A DNA stretch of 5,500 nt from Chloroflexota bacterium (GTDB lineage: Bacteria > Chloroflexota > UBA5177 > JANWHV01): positions 1-5,500 of the forward strand of contig JAQBPC010000183.1 in NCBI GenBank assembly GCA_028287725.1, written 5' to 3'. The notes under the pieces were generated by a model, which saw nothing but the letters and a program-made list of their open reading frames with translations, searched no databases and was not told the origin of the DNA. The stretch's first letter is position 1. Each line of letters opens with the position of its first letter. Shown piece by piece: positions 5,382 through 5,500 of the stretch. The translations under genes and the position numbers were made by a program.

Positions 5382-5500
5382 TCATTTGCACCCGTAATCC
5401 AAAAGCTCGCGCATACGCTCCTCACACACGTCAGGGCCGCACAGTTGGCCGCACAAAGCAGCCGCGTGGTTGCCCCACGATTTCGCCATTCCGGAACACG
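5382..5500 (-). CDS. Possible C-terminal fragment, weakly like Asp/Glu/hydantoin racemases
   Basis: One minus-strand frame enters from the right edge and ends at TGA (5384-5382), giving 38 residues. It opens with CSGMA, then after 10 residues continues through CGPDV and EERMRELLDYG to the stop. Racemases of the hydantoin/Asp-Glu family carry their second catalytic cysteine in a C-[AS]-G-M-A motif followed, at similar spacing, by a G-x-P-V stretch and a last helix ending L-x-x-x-G. The spacing fits, but most other positions do not and five cysteines in 38 residues is unusual. If real, it places a racemase-like gene upstream of the amidohydrolase. It may equally be an unrelated gene end or a chance open frame. 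Confidence 0.25.
   Translation of the reverse strand, partial: CSGMAKSWGNHAAALCGQLCGPDVCEERMRELLDYGCK

Noticed and set aside
5125..5391. 88-codon minus-strand frame upstream of the amidohydrolase as a real gene
   Set aside because: GTG start without a ribosome site, no motif, and a composition unlike the neighbouring proteins. It is recorded only as part of the upstream region.
1..5500. tRNA, rRNA, CRISPR array, transposase, integrase or attachment site
   Set aside because: None was recognised on reading both strands. There are no spaced direct repeats of CRISPR type and no terminal inverted repeats flanking a transposase.

Overview
The window looks like chromosomal DNA from a free-living, probably soil or plant-litter bacterium with a catabolic gene set. 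The sequence does not fix the phylum. Hand-counted G+C is about 81% over the first 180 bases and about 55-65% over the rest, so the left edge has a different composition from the remainder.

Layout. Bases 1-285 carry the last 94 codons of a plus-strand gene that reads as the C-terminal beta-sandwich of a GH51 alpha-L-arabinofuranosidase. All other credible genes lie on the minus strand and converge on it. In their order of transcription (right to left) they are: a possible C-terminal fragment at 5382-5500 with weak resemblance to the Asp/Glu/hydantoin racemase family; a leader of about 310 bases with no convincing gene; a metal-dependent amidohydrolase (3852-5072); a TIM-barrel protein of the 'hypothetical glycosyl hydrolase' kind with a GH42-like C-x-C-x2-C motif (2311-3732, re-started here at a TTG codon with a perfect Shine-Dalgarno); a 213-base gap; a GntR/FCD-type regulator (1318-2097); and, 19 bases on, a classical short-chain dehydrogenase/reductase (504-1298). 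The regulator and SDR are close enough to be one transcript. The amidohydrolase and TIM-barrel genes probably form another, or all four are one long operon.

How they may work together. FCD-type GntR regulators usually sense a small carboxylate, sugar acid or amino-acid-like metabolite and control a neighbouring catabolic pathway. An amidohydrolase, a sugar-hydrolase-like barrel and an SDR beside such a regulator suggest stepwise breakdown of an uncommon compound: hydrolysis of an amide or cyclic amide, possible glycoside or C-C processing, and oxidation or reduction of an alcohol/ketone. No substrate can be named from sequence alone. None of the four proteins has an evident signal peptide, so the chemistry is probably cytoplasmic.

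Non-coding structure of interest: an SD-adjacent pair of mutually exclusive hairpins before the amidohydrolase, a 7-8-7 inverted repeat before the TIM-barrel gene, a 13-bp palindrome upstream of the regulator, and a strong hairpin inside the convergent gap, where composition also changes. No tRNA, rRNA, CRISPR array, transposase or phage gene was recognised.
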